DNA of 64,000 nt from Nonomuraea sediminis (GTDB lineage: Bacteria > Actinomycetota > Actinomycetes > Streptosporangiales > Streptosporangiaceae). The translations under genes were made by a program, and so were the position numbers. The stretch is taken from NCBI RefSeq assembly GCF_018531495.1, contig NZ_JAHDTI010000004.1, positions 620,001-684,000 on the forward strand. Reading direction: 5' to 3'. Positions 55,167 through 63,420 of this stretch are shown here, in pieces (position 1 is the stretch's first letter; each line of letters begins with the position of its first letter). A model generated the notes under the pieces. The model worked only from the letters and a program-made list of their open reading frames with translations, made no database searches and was not told the origin of the DNA.

Positions 55167-56501
55167 ATGCAGAGATCGACGGGGCTCCTCTTAGTGGCCG
55201 CTCTATGCCTGTCCGCCTGCGCCTCCACCAAGGAACCCAGCACCACCTCGGCGAACGTCACCATCACCGTGGCCTGCCAGCCGGCCAAGTCCGCGCCCAA
55301 GGAGCGCCAGGCCTGGGACGACGACGTGGCGACCTTCATGAAGGCCCACCCCGGCGTGACCGTCAAGAGCACCGACCAGCAGCCGTGCTTCGACCCCAAG
55401 ACGTTCGGCCCCAAGCTGGCGGGCGGCCAGATGGAGACCGTCTTCGTGGTCCCCGTCACCAACTACAACGACGTCATCAGCCAAGGTCAGGCCCTGGACG
55501 TCACCCAGTACACCGGCGAGATCAAGAACTGGAACGACCTGCGCCAGGACGTCCGCGCCCTGGTGACCAAGGACGGCAAGGTGTACGGCGTGCCGAACGT
55601 GCACTACGGCGTCGGCCTGGTCTACAACCGCAAGCTGTTCACCCAGGCGGGCCTCGACCCCAGCAACCCGCCCAAGACCTGGGCCGAGATCCGCGAGGCC
55701 GCCAAGAAGATCGCCGGCCTGGGCCCCGGCTACGTGGGCTACGGCGAGTACTCCGGCGGCAACACCGGCGGCTGGCACTTCACCCAGGCCATCTACGGCC
55801 GCGGCGGCAGCGACCTGACCCCCGACAACAAGAAGGCCGCGTTCAACTCGCCCGAGGGCAGGGCCGTGCTGCAGAACCTGCACGACATGCGCTGGGTGGA
55901 CAACAGCATGGGCAGCAAGCTGCTGGTCGGCTGGGAGTCGCTGATGATGGCGATGGGCAGCGGCAAGGTCGGCATGATGCTCGGCGCGCCCGACGTGGTC
56001 ACCGACGTGGTCAACAAGTTCAAGGGCAACGTCGCCGACTACGGCATCACCGGCTTCCCCGAGGCCAAGGCCACGCTCAGCGGCGGCGAAGCCTTCATGG
56101 TCAACCCCAAGGCCACCCCCGCGGAGGCCAAGGCGGGCCTGCAGTGGATCGACTTCCGCTTCAACACCGTCGGCAAGGGCCGCTTCGACTTCGCCCGCGG
56201 CAAGACGCTCGGCAACCCGGTCGGCGTGCCCGACAACGACGTCTACGGCGACTCGGCCACCGGCAAGGCCATCCAGGCCGACCGCAAGGCCAACGCCACC
56301 CTGCCGGTCGAGAACTACGAGCCGTACGTGCAGGCGGCGGCCGCGGTCCCGCCCAAGGCCGAGCCCGTCCATGCCCAGGAGCTGTACGCGATCCTCGACG
56401 TGGCCATGTCGGGCGTGCTGAGCAGGCAGAACGCCGACGTCGGCCAGCTGCTCTCCGACGCAGAGAGCAAGGCCAACTCGATGCTGGCCGCCAAGGGCTG
56501 A
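55167..56501 (+). CDS. Sugar ABC transporter substrate-binding lipoprotein
   Basis: 444 residues from ATG 55167 with AGAAGGG upstream; lipoprotein signal (GLLLVAALCLSAC, lipobox LSAC). Extracellular solute-binding protein family 1: FMKAHPGVTVKST, KDGKVYGVPNVHYGVGLVYNRKLFTQAGLDP-type core, and GKVGMMLGAPDVVTDVV. It captures an oligosaccharide, probably a product of the glucanase, and delivers it to the two permeases encoded next. Confidence 0.9.
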   Translation: MQRSTGLLLVAALCLSACASTKEPSTTSANVTITVACQPAKSAPKERQAWDDDVATFMKAHPGVTVKSTDQQPCFDPKTFGPKLAGGQMETVFVVPVTNYNDVISQGQALDVTQYTGEIKNWNDLRQDVRALVTKDGKVYGVPNVHYGVGLVYNRKLFTQAGLDPSNPPKTWAEIREAAKKIAGLGPGYVGYGEYSGGNTGGWHFTQAIYGRGGSDLTPDNKKAAFNSPEGRAVLQNLHDMRWVDNSMGSKLLVGWESLMMAMGSGKVGMMLGAPDVVTDVVNKFKGNVADYGITGFPEAKATLSGGEAFMVNPKATPAEAKAGLQWIDFRFNTVGKGRFDFARGKTLGNPVGVPDNDVYGDSATGKAIQADRKANATLPVENYEPYVQAAAAVPPKAEPVHAQELYAILDVAMSGVLSRQNADVGQLLSDAESKANSMLAAKG

Positions 56502-56505
56502 CCGC

Positions 56506-57399
56506 ATGACCTCGTTGAGCACGAGACGCCTTCCCGGCGTGCGACGCAACCTGACGGCCTACGGATTCCTGTGCGCGGCGCTGTTCTGCTTCGCGGTGTT
56601 CGCCTGGTATCCGATGATCCGCGAGTTCATTCTGAGCTTCCAGAAGACGAACCTGATCGGGTCGCCGCAGTGGGTCGGGCTGGACAACTTCACCGCGGTC
56701 GTCCAGGACCCGGCCTTCGGGCAGGCATGGCTGAACACGGCGGAGTTCACGGTGCTCGCGCTGCTGTGCGGGTACGCCGTGCCGTTCGTCGTCGCGCTCG
56801 TGCTCAACGAGCTGCGCCACGCCCGGGCCTACCTGCGGTTCGTGGTCTACCTGCCGGTCATGCTGCCGCCGATCGTGGCGGTGCTGCTGTTCAAGTGGTT
56901 CTTCGATCCGGGTCCCGGACTGTTCAACCAGATACTGGACTTCTTCCACCTCCCCGGCCTGGCCTGGCTGGACTCCTCCGCGACCGCGCTGATCTCCCTG
57001 GTCATCGTCTCCACCTGGATGAACATGGGCAGCGCGACGCTGATCTACCTGGCGGCGCTGCAGAACATCCCGCCTGAGCTCTACGAGGCGGCCGAGCTGG
57101 ACGGCGCGGGGATCCTCAAGCGGATCAGGCACGTCACGATCCCGCAGACCAGGCTGATCCTGCTGCTCATGCTGATGCTGCAGATCGTGGCCACGATGCA
57201 GGTCTTCATCGAGCCGTACATGCTCACCGGCGGCGGCCCGGAGAACGCCACGGTCACGGTCGCCTACCTGATGTACCAGTACGCCTTCGTCTACGGACAG
57301 AACTACGGCGCCGGGGGAGCCCTCGGCATGATGCTGATGATCGTCCTGCTTGCCTTCGCGGCCTTCCAGCTCCGCCTGACAAGAGAGGACAAATCATGA
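56506..57399 (+). CDS. Sugar ABC transporter permease (MalF-like)
   Basis: 297 residues, about six membrane helices starting YGFLCAALFCFAVFAWYPMI. The cytoplasmic EAA loop reads ELYEAAELDGAGILKRIRHVTIPQ, the contact site for the ATPase. It starts 4 bases after the binding-protein gene and is coupled to the second permease by ATGA. Confidence 0.92.
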   Translation: MTSLSTRRLPGVRRNLTAYGFLCAALFCFAVFAWYPMIREFILSFQKTNLIGSPQWVGLDNFTAVVQDPAFGQAWLNTAEFTVLALLCGYAVPFVVALVLNELRHARAYLRFVVYLPVMLPPIVAVLLFKWFFDPGPGLFNQILDFFHLPGLAWLDSSATALISLVIVSTWMNMGSATLIYLAALQNIPPELYEAAELDGAGILKRIRHVTIPQTRLILLLMLMLQIVATMQVFIEPYMLTGGGPENATVTVAYLMYQYAFVYGQNYGAGGALGMMLMIVLLAFAAFQLRLTREDKS

Positions 57400-58355
57400 C
57401 TTCGGTACGGCAAGGCCTCGCCGCATCCGCGGAGCCCGCCGCGCCGGAGCCCAGGCGGCGGCGGCGAGAACCGCGCAGGCCGAAGCCGATCGACGTCCAG
57501 TTCCGCACGATCGTCTCGCCCCACCAGCTCAACAGCCGGTGGGGGCGGCGGATCTACTGGGCCGTCCTGGTCACGGTCGTGGTCTCCTTCACGCTGATCT
57601 TCGTCTTCCCGCTGTACTGGATGATCACCGGGGCGATGAAGACGGGCGAGGAGATCGCCCAGATGCCGCCCACGCTCTTCCCCGCCCACCTGTCGTTCGA
57701 CGCCTTCCTGGAGGCGTGGGACCTGTTCGACATCGGGACGCTGCTCCGCAACACCGCCTGCTACGCCGTCGGCGGCTGGCTGTTCTCGATGGCCGTCGAC
57801 GTGGCCGCCGCCTACGCGCTGTCCAAGCTGCGGCCGGCCCTGGGCAACGTCGTGCTCGGCGCGATGCTGGCCACCCTGATGATCCCGCCGATGGTGGTGC
57901 TGATCCCGACCTACGTCACGATCGTGGACCTGGACCTGCTGAACAACCCGTGGGGGCTGTGGTTCCCCGCAGCGGCCAACGGCTTCAACATCTTCCTGCT
58001 CAAGCGCTTCTTCGACTCCATACCGCGGGAGCTGATCGAGGCCGCGCAGATCGACGGCGCGGGCGCGCTGCGGGTGCTGTGGTCCGTGGTGCTGCCGGTG
58101 TCGCGGCCGATCCTCGGCGTGGTCTCCATCTTCACGATCGTCAACGCCTTCCGCGACTTCGTGCTGCCGCTGCTGGTCATGTCCGACAGCGAGAAGATGA
58201 CCATCAGCGTGGGCCTGTCGCAGACCGCGGGCGCGGTGTCGCAGAACCAGATCATGGGCGGCCTGGTGATCGCGAGCATTCCGACGATCATCGTCTTCTT
58301 CGTCTTCCAACGGCACATCATGGCGGGCCTCACCGCCGGATCGATAAAGGGATGA
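57396..58355 (+). CDS. Sugar ABC transporter permease (MalG-like)
   Basis: 319 residues; ATG at 57396 overlaps the previous stop. A basic cytoplasmic N terminus of about 50 residues (EPRRRRREPRRPKPIDV) is followed by six membrane segments and the EAA loop RELIEAAQIDGAGALRVLWSVVLP. No ATPase gene accompanies the operon; in actinomycetes such importers usually share a common MsiK-type ATPase encoded elsewhere. Confidence 0.92.
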   Translation: MTSVRQGLAASAEPAAPEPRRRRREPRRPKPIDVQFRTIVSPHQLNSRWGRRIYWAVLVTVVVSFTLIFVFPLYWMITGAMKTGEEIAQMPPTLFPAHLSFDAFLEAWDLFDIGTLLRNTACYAVGGWLFSMAVDVAAAYALSKLRPALGNVVLGAMLATLMIPPMVVLIPTYVTIVDLDLLNNPWGLWFPAAANGFNIFLLKRFFDSIPRELIEAAQIDGAGALRVLWSVVLPVSRPILGVVSIFTIVNAFRDFVLPLLVMSDSEKMTISVGLSQTAGAVSQNQIMGGLVIASIPTIIVFFVFQRHIMAGLTAGSIKG

Positions 58356-58357
58356 GC

Positions 58358-59878
58358 ATGTCGCAAACGTGGTGGCGGGGGACCGCGATCTACCAGGTCT
58401 ATCTGCGCAGCTTCGCCGACGGCAACGGTGACGGCTTCGGTGACCTGGCCGGGCTGCGGGGACGCCTGCCGTACCTGAAGGAGCTCGGCATCGGGGCGAT
58501 CTGGCTGAACCCGTGGTACCCGTCGCCGATGGCCGACGGCGGGTACGACGTGGCCGACTACCGGGACATCGAGCCGGTCTTCGGGACGCTGGCCGAGGCG
58601 GAGAAGTTCATCGCCGAGGCGCACGAGCTGGACATCAAGGTGATCATCGACGTGGTGCCCAACCACAGCTCGACGGAGAGCGCCTGGTTCAAGCAGGCGT
58701 TGTCCGACAGGTCGGTCAGGGAGCGGTTCTGGTTCCGCGACGAGCCCAACGACTGGAAGTCGATCTTCGGCGGGTCCGCGTGGACGCAGGTGGCCGACGG
58801 GCAGTGGTACCTGCACCTGTTCGCCCCGGAGCAGCCGGACTTCAACTGGGAGAACCCGGAGGTGCACCGCGAGTTCGAGGACGTGCTGCGGTTCTGGTTC
58901 GACCGGGGAGTGGACGGCTTCCGCGTCGACTCGGCCGCGCTGCTGTTCAAGAGCGAGGACTCCTACGAGGACCTCGACGCGGTCCACGACGTCTACCGCC
59001 GCTGGCGGGAGATCGCCGACTCCTACGGCGAGCGCATCCTGATCGGCGAGGTGTGGCTGCCCGACCAGGAGCGCTTCGCCCGGTACCTGCGGCCGGACGA
59101 GCTGCACACCGCCTTCAACTTCGACTTCCTGTCCTGCCCGTGGGACCCCGCGGAGCTGCGCCGGGTGATCGACCTGACGCTGGCCACCCACACGCCGATC
59201 GGCGCGCCGCCCACCTGGGTGCTGTCCAACCACGACGTCACCCGGCCCGTCACCCGCTACGGCAGGGCCGACACCACCTTCGCGCACGGCGGCGCGCTCC
59301 ACGGCACGCCCTCGGACCTGGAGCTCGGCTACCGCAGGGCGCGCGCGGCCGCGCTGCTGGCGATGGCGCTGCCCGGCTGCGTGTACGTCTATCAGGGCGA
59401 GGAGCTCGGCCTGCCCGAGGTCGAGAACCTGCCCGACGCCGTCCGCCAGGACCCGATGTACGCCAGGTCGGGCGGCGCCAACCCGGGCCGCGACGGCTGC
59501 CGCGTGCCGCTGCCCTGGTCGGGCGAGGAGCCGCCGTTCGGCTTCGGCCCAGCCATGAGTACTGCGACGCCCTGGCTGCCGCAGCCCGAGGCCTGGCGCA
59601 AGCTGACCGCCGAGGCGCAGGCCGCCGACCTGGGCTCGATGCTCAACCTCTACCGCTCCGCGCTGGCGCTGCGCCGCGACCTGCTCGGCGACGGCACGCT
59701 CACCTGGCTGCCGCTCGGCGGTCCCGACGTGCTCGCCTTCACCCGCGAGTCGGGGCTGACCTGCGTGGTCAACCTCGGCTCCGAGCCGGTACGGCTGCCG
59801 CCCGGCGAGGTGCTGCTGGCCAGCGGGCCGCTGGAGGACGGCTCGCTGCCCCCGGACACCGCCGCCTGGCTGTCCTGA
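58358..59878 (+). CDS. Intracellular GH13 alpha-glucosidase
   Basis: 506 residues from ATG 58358, which has AAAGGG at a good distance; ATG 58352, two codons earlier, overlaps the permease stop as ATGA. Alpha-amylase-family motifs: DVVPNHSS, GVDGFRVDSAALL (nucleophile Asp), ILIGEVWLP (acid Glu) and VLSNHDVTRPVTRYG (third Asp). No signal peptide, so it hydrolyses imported oligosaccharides in the cytoplasm, in the style of GH13 subfamily 23/30 alpha-glucosidases. Last gene of the operon; its 3' 229 bases are overlapped on the other strand by the LysR gene. Confidence 0.92.
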   Translation: MSQTWWRGTAIYQVYLRSFADGNGDGFGDLAGLRGRLPYLKELGIGAIWLNPWYPSPMADGGYDVADYRDIEPVFGTLAEAEKFIAEAHELDIKVIIDVVPNHSSTESAWFKQALSDRSVRERFWFRDEPNDWKSIFGGSAWTQVADGQWYLHLFAPEQPDFNWENPEVHREFEDVLRFWFDRGVDGFRVDSAALLFKSEDSYEDLDAVHDVYRRWREIADSYGERILIGEVWLPDQERFARYLRPDELHTAFNFDFLSCPWDPAELRRVIDLTLATHTPIGAPPTWVLSNHDVTRPVTRYGRADTTFAHGGALHGTPSDLELGYRRARAAALLAMALPGCVYVYQGEELGLPEVENLPDAVRQDPMYARSGGANPGRDGCRVPLPWSGEEPPFGFGPAMSTATPWLPQPEAWRKLTAEAQAADLGSMLNLYRSALALRRDLLGDGTLTWLPLGGPDVLAFTRESGLTCVVNLGSEPVRLPPGEVLLASGPLEDGSLPPDTAAWLS

Positions 59879-60741
59879 CACAGGCAGCGGACGAACGCCT
59901 CCACCAGCACGCGGACGACCGGGCGCCGGTCGTCCGCCCGCCAGATGATGGCCAGGCGGCTGGGTGACAGCCCGGTGACCGGGCGGGCGGTCACGTCGTC
60001 GCGGCGGTAGAGCTCGGCGTTCCCCGCGGAGACCAGGGTCACCGCCCGGCCGGCGGCCACCGCCTCGAACGCCTCCTCGGCGGTCTCCGCCTCGGCGCCG
60101 ATCACCGGCGGGCGGTCCCGCTCGTCGGTGGCCAGCCAGAAGTCGCGCAGCGGCCCCGCCGTGGCGGGCAGCGCGACGAACGGCTCGTCGAGCAGGTCGC
60201 CCAGGGATATCTCCGGCTTCGCGGCGAGCGGGTGCGCGGCGGGCAGCGCGACCCAGCGCGGCTCGGTGCTGATCACCGTGTGCAGCAGGTCGCCCGGCAC
60301 AGGCAGCCAGGCGATCGCCACGTCCACCTGCCTGCTCGCCAGCCCGACCGTCGGGTCGCTCCACGGGATCTGGCGGAAGCGCAACTGCCAGTCGGGCAGC
60401 TGCTCGGCCATCGAGGGCACCAGCCCGCGCCCGATCCTGGTCTGGAAACCGACGACCAGCGTGCGGTTGTCGCGCTGGGCCTCGGCCACCGCCCGCTCGG
60501 CGCCCTCCCAGTCCTCGATGATCCTGCGGGCCAGCGGGAGCAGCGCCGCGCCCGCCGGGGTCAGCTTCACCGTGCGCCGGTCACGCTCGAAGAGCGTGGC
60601 CCGCATCGACAGCTCAAGCTGCCTGATCTGCCTGCTCAGGCTCGGCTGCGAGATGAACAGCCGCTCGGCCGCCGCCCGGGTGAAATTCAGCTCCTCGGCG
60701 ACCGCGACGAAGTAGCGCAGATCTCGGATGTGCGCGTCCAT
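59650..60741 (-). CDS. LysR-family regulator with long C-terminal extension
   Basis: 363 residues. N-terminal winged helix (LRYFVAVAEELNFTRAAAERLFISQPSLSRQIRQLE) and an effector-binding domain (about 90-290, LVVGFQTRIGRGLVPSM, ...ARPVTGLSPSRLAIIWRADDRRP). LysR proteins normally end near 300 residues; here about 72 more residues, rich in Ser, Pro and Arg (SGGSEPSSSGPLASSTSPGG), are read antisense through the GH13 gene end. The natural stop was probably lost. It is divergent from the SDR gene and probably controls it. Confidence 0.85.
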   Translation of the reverse strand: MDAHIRDLRYFVAVAEELNFTRAAAERLFISQPSLSRQIRQLELSMRATLFERDRRTVKLTPAGAALLPLARRIIEDWEGAERAVAEAQRDNRTLVVGFQTRIGRGLVPSMAEQLPDWQLRFRQIPWSDPTVGLASRQVDVAIAWLPVPGDLLHTVISTEPRWVALPAAHPLAAKPEISLGDLLDEPFVALPATAGPLRDFWLATDERDRPPVIGAEAETAEEAFEAVAAGRAVTLVSAGNAELYRRDDVTARPVTGLSPSRLAIIWRADDRRPVVRVLVEAFVRCLCQDSQAAVSGGSEPSSSGPLASSTSPGGSRTGSEPRLTTQVSPDSRVKASTSGPPSGSQVSVPSPSRSRRSASAER

Positions 60742-60794
60742 AGCAAAACGCTATAACAGCAGGTCTTGGACATGCATCGCATACCCCGCGAAGC

Positions 60795-61547
60795 ATGGAC
60801 GATATGGGAAATCTAACGGGAAAGACCGCACTGGTGACGGGGGCCTCGCGCGGGATCGGGCGGGCCATAGCCGAGCGGCTGGCCGCCGACGGCGCCCAGG
60901 TGATCGTCCACTACGCGAGCAACGAGGCGCTGGCCAAGGAGGTCGTGGACGCGATCGGGGGCGGCGCCTACGCGGTCAGGGCCGCCTTCGAGGACGGCGT
61001 GGACGAGCTCTTCGACGGGCTGCGCGGGGAGCGGCTCGACATCGTGGTCAACAACGCCGCCATCCTGGGCGGGCGCCTCGGCACGATCACGCCCGCCGAC
61101 TTCGACCGGGTGTTCGCGGTCAACGTGCGCGCGCCGTACTTCGTCATCGAGCGCGCGCTGCCGCTGATGAACGACGGCGGGCGCATCATCAACATCTCCT
61201 CCGCGGTGGTCCGCATCGCGCTGCCCGACGTCGTCTACTCGATGACCAAGGGCGCGCTCGACACGCTGGGCTTCACCCTGGCCCCGCTGCTCGGCGAGCG
61301 GAACATCACGGTCAACACGGTCTCGCCCGGCGTCACCGAGACGGACATGAACTCCTGGCTGCGCGACGACCCGACCGGCGGATCCCAGGTGACCTCGTTG
61401 ACCGCCCTCGGCCGGATCGGCCGGCCGTCGGACATCGCCGACGCGGTGTCGCTGCTCGCCTCCGACGACGCGCGCTGGATCACCGGGCACGTCCTCGACG
61501 TCACCGGCGGGTACTTCCTCGGGCCCGAGGGCGGCGTCGTGCCCTAG
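60795..61547 (+). CDS. Short-chain dehydrogenase/reductase
   Basis: 250 residues; ATG 60795 (ATG 60804 is an alternative). Classical SDR: cofactor loop LVTGASRGIGRAIAE, NNAAILGG, catalytic INISSAVV...VVYSMTKGAL (Ser, Tyr, Lys), and C-terminal ITGHVLDVTGGY. The Arg of GASRGIG and the absence of an acidic residue after beta-2 (VIVHYASNE) suggest NADP(H). Substrate unknown. Divergent from the LysR gene across 53 bases. Confidence 0.92.
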   Translation: MDDMGNLTGKTALVTGASRGIGRAIAERLAADGAQVIVHYASNEALAKEVVDAIGGGAYAVRAAFEDGVDELFDGLRGERLDIVVNNAAILGGRLGTITPADFDRVFAVNVRAPYFVIERALPLMNDGGRIINISSAVVRIALPDVVYSMTKGALDTLGFTLAPLLGERNITVNTVSPGVTETDMNSWLRDDPTGGSQVTSLTALGRIGRPSDIADAVSLLASDDARWITGHVLDVTGGYFLGPEGGVVP

Positions 61548-61556
61548 CATCGTCGG

Positions 61557-62084
61557 ATGCCACGCCTGCCCCGCCTGACGCCGGACAGTCCCTCCGCCCG
61601 CGCCCTCTACGACAAGATCGTCGCAGGGCCGCGCGGCACGTCGATGCTCGACCAGGAGGGCGGGCTGGCGGGGCCGTTCAACGCGATGCTGCTCAGCCCC
61701 GCTGTCGGCGACGCGCTGCAGGAGCTCGGCGCCGCCGTCCGCTACCGCTCATCGCTCAGCGACAGGGCGCGCGAGCTGGCCGTCCTGGTCGTCGCCTCCG
61801 CCTGGGACAGCGCCTTCGAACAGCAGGTCCACGAGCCCATCGCGCGCTCGCTCGGCCTCACGGACGCGCAGCTCGCCGACCTCAGGAACGGCAGGCCGCC
61901 CGCGCTCGGCGACCCGTCGGAGGCCGCGGTCGTCCGGGTGGCCACCGCGCTGGTGAGCAGGCGGGACCTGGACGACGAGGAGTACGCGCTGCTCCCGGAG
62001 AGCGTGGTCTTCGAGCTGACCACGCTCGTCGGCTACTACAGCACCCTCGCCCTCCAGCTCCGCGTCTTCCGCGTCCCCGGGTAG
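61557..62084 (+). CDS. Carboxymuconolactone decarboxylase-family protein without CxxC
   Basis: 175 residues, 9 bases after the SDR stop, so probably co-transcribed. The AhpD/CMD helical fold is recognisable: AMLLSPAVGDALQELGAAVRYRSSLSDRARELAVLVVASAWDSAFEQQVHEPIARSLGLTDAQLADL. The Cys-x-x-Cys pair of peroxidase-type members is absent, but the Glu and His of EQQVHEP are kept, as in decarboxylase-type proteins. Likely a lyase or isomerase on a small aromatic or lactone substrate. Confidence 0.82.
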   Translation: MPRLPRLTPDSPSARALYDKIVAGPRGTSMLDQEGGLAGPFNAMLLSPAVGDALQELGAAVRYRSSLSDRARELAVLVVASAWDSAFEQQVHEPIARSLGLTDAQLADLRNGRPPALGDPSEAAVVRVATALVSRRDLDDEEYALLPESVVFELTTLVGYYSTLALQLRVFRVPG

Positions 62085-62088
62085 GCCC

Positions 62089-63294
62089 TCAGCGGCGGGC
62101 GAAGGCCGGGGCGTGTTCGGGACGCGGGCCGTACGCGATCAGGCGTGAAGGGATCTGCCGGAACCCCGGCACGTGCCTGATCAGGAACAGCAGCGAGCGC
62201 GGCGGCCCGCTGCGGCGGCCCTCGAACGCGGCGACGAACAGCACCCGCTGCAACAGCCGCTGCGCCGCCTGCACCACCACGGTCGGCGGCCACCTGCGCC
62301 GCTGCACCCTGGCCAGGTCGCGCACCGTGACGTTCCCCCGGCGCAGCGGCCTGGCGAGCAGCGCGGCGGCGGCGACAGCGTCCTGGAAGGCGAGGTTGAT
62401 GCCCACCCCTCCGGCGGGCGACATGGCGTGCGCCGCGTCGCCGATGAACAGCAGCCCGTCGGAGTACCAGCGGCGCAGCCGGTTGAGCCGGACGTCGAGC
62501 AGGTGCACGTCGTCCATGCTCGCGATGTGATCGACCCGGTCGGCGAAGCGGGGCATCAGCAGCCGGATCCGCTCACGGAACCGCTCCACCCCTTCTGCCC
62601 GCAGCCGCGCGTCCCGGCCCTTCACGGTGAAGAAGGCGATCTGGTAGTAGTCCTCCCGCACCAGGCAGACCCCGGCCTCCTCGCCGCGGAAGTCGACGCG
62701 CAGCGCCGCGATCTCCTCTCGCTCGCCCTCGAACCGCGGCAGCCGGAACCACCACGTGTCGAACGGCACGGGGAACTCCCGCGGCGGCGCCTCGCGCAGG
62801 ATCGAGTTGCGGCCGTCGCAGGCCACGGTCAGGTCCGCGCGCAGGTCGCCGCGGTTCGTGCGGACGCCGACCACCCTGCCGCGCTCGCGCAGCAGCCCGG
62901 TCACCTCGGTGCTCATCCGCAGCTCGAACGACGGCTCGCGCCGCCCGGCCTCGGCCAGGAAGTCCAGCAGGTCCCACTGGGGGACCATCGCGATGTAGTT
63001 GTACGGCGCGGGCAGCCGGCCGAAGTCCGTCAACGTCACCCGCCCGCCCTCGGGGACGGGCGCCGACAGATCCCCCAGCCGGCTCTGGGGCAGCTCGCGG
63101 AACCCCTTGCCCAGACCCAGCTCGTCGAGCAGCCGGATCGTGGAGGCGTGCACGGTGTCGCCACGGAAGTCGCGCAGAAAGTCCTTGTGCTTCTCCAGTA
63201 CGGTCACCCGGATCCCGGCCCTGGCGAGGAGCAGCCCCAGCATCATCCCCGCAGGGCCGCCTCCGGCGATGGCGACCGTCGTCCTGTCGGTCAT
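62089..63294 (-). CDS. FAD-dependent monooxygenase (PHBH-like)
   Basis: 401 residues from ATG 63294 (MTDRTTVAIAGGGPAGMMLGLLLARAG), chosen over 63306 because the FAD motif then starts normally. FAD-binding motifs: GGGPAG at the N terminus, TVACDGRNSILRE (DG motif) and LLFIGDAAHAMSPAGGVGINLAFQDA (GD motif). The middle (FRGDTVHASTIRLLDELGL) is typical of aromatic hydroxylases and tetracycline/rifampicin-type monooxygenases. It uses NAD(P)H and oxygen. The stop is 4 bases from the convergent CMD-like gene; an operator-like palindrome lies just upstream. Confidence 0.92.
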   Translation of the reverse strand: MTDRTTVAIAGGGPAGMMLGLLLARAGIRVTVLEKHKDFLRDFRGDTVHASTIRLLDELGLGKGFRELPQSRLGDLSAPVPEGGRVTLTDFGRLPAPYNYIAMVPQWDLLDFLAEAGRREPSFELRMSTEVTGLLRERGRVVGVRTNRGDLRADLTVACDGRNSILREAPPREFPVPFDTWWFRLPRFEGEREEIAALRVDFRGEEAGVCLVREDYYQIAFFTVKGRDARLRAEGVERFRERIRLLMPRFADRVDHIASMDDVHLLDVRLNRLRRWYSDGLLFIGDAAHAMSPAGGVGINLAFQDAVAAAALLARPLRRGNVTVRDLARVQRRRWPPTVVVQAAQRLLQRVLFVAAFEGRRSGPPRSLLFLIRHVPGFRQIPSRLIAYGPRPEHAPAFARR

Positions 63295-63304
63295 GTCATG
63301 CCTC

Positions 63305-63324
63305 AATTCATCCGTTGATGAATT
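63305..63324. promoter_or_regulatory. Palindromic operator upstream of the FAD monooxygenase gene
   Basis: AATTCATC-CGTT-GATGAATT, perfect 8-base arms around 4 bases, AT-rich in a GC-rich setting and 11 bases before the monooxygenase start. It is typical of a TetR-like repressor site; the regulator is not in the window. Confidence 0.7.
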
Positions 63325-63420
63325 TCTCTCCTATGAGCGTACGCCCCGAACCGCCGCAGATCCACCCACCTCCCGCGTCGTCGCTGAGGGCGGCCGGGGG
63401 GATCGGGGGAGAATCCTGGG

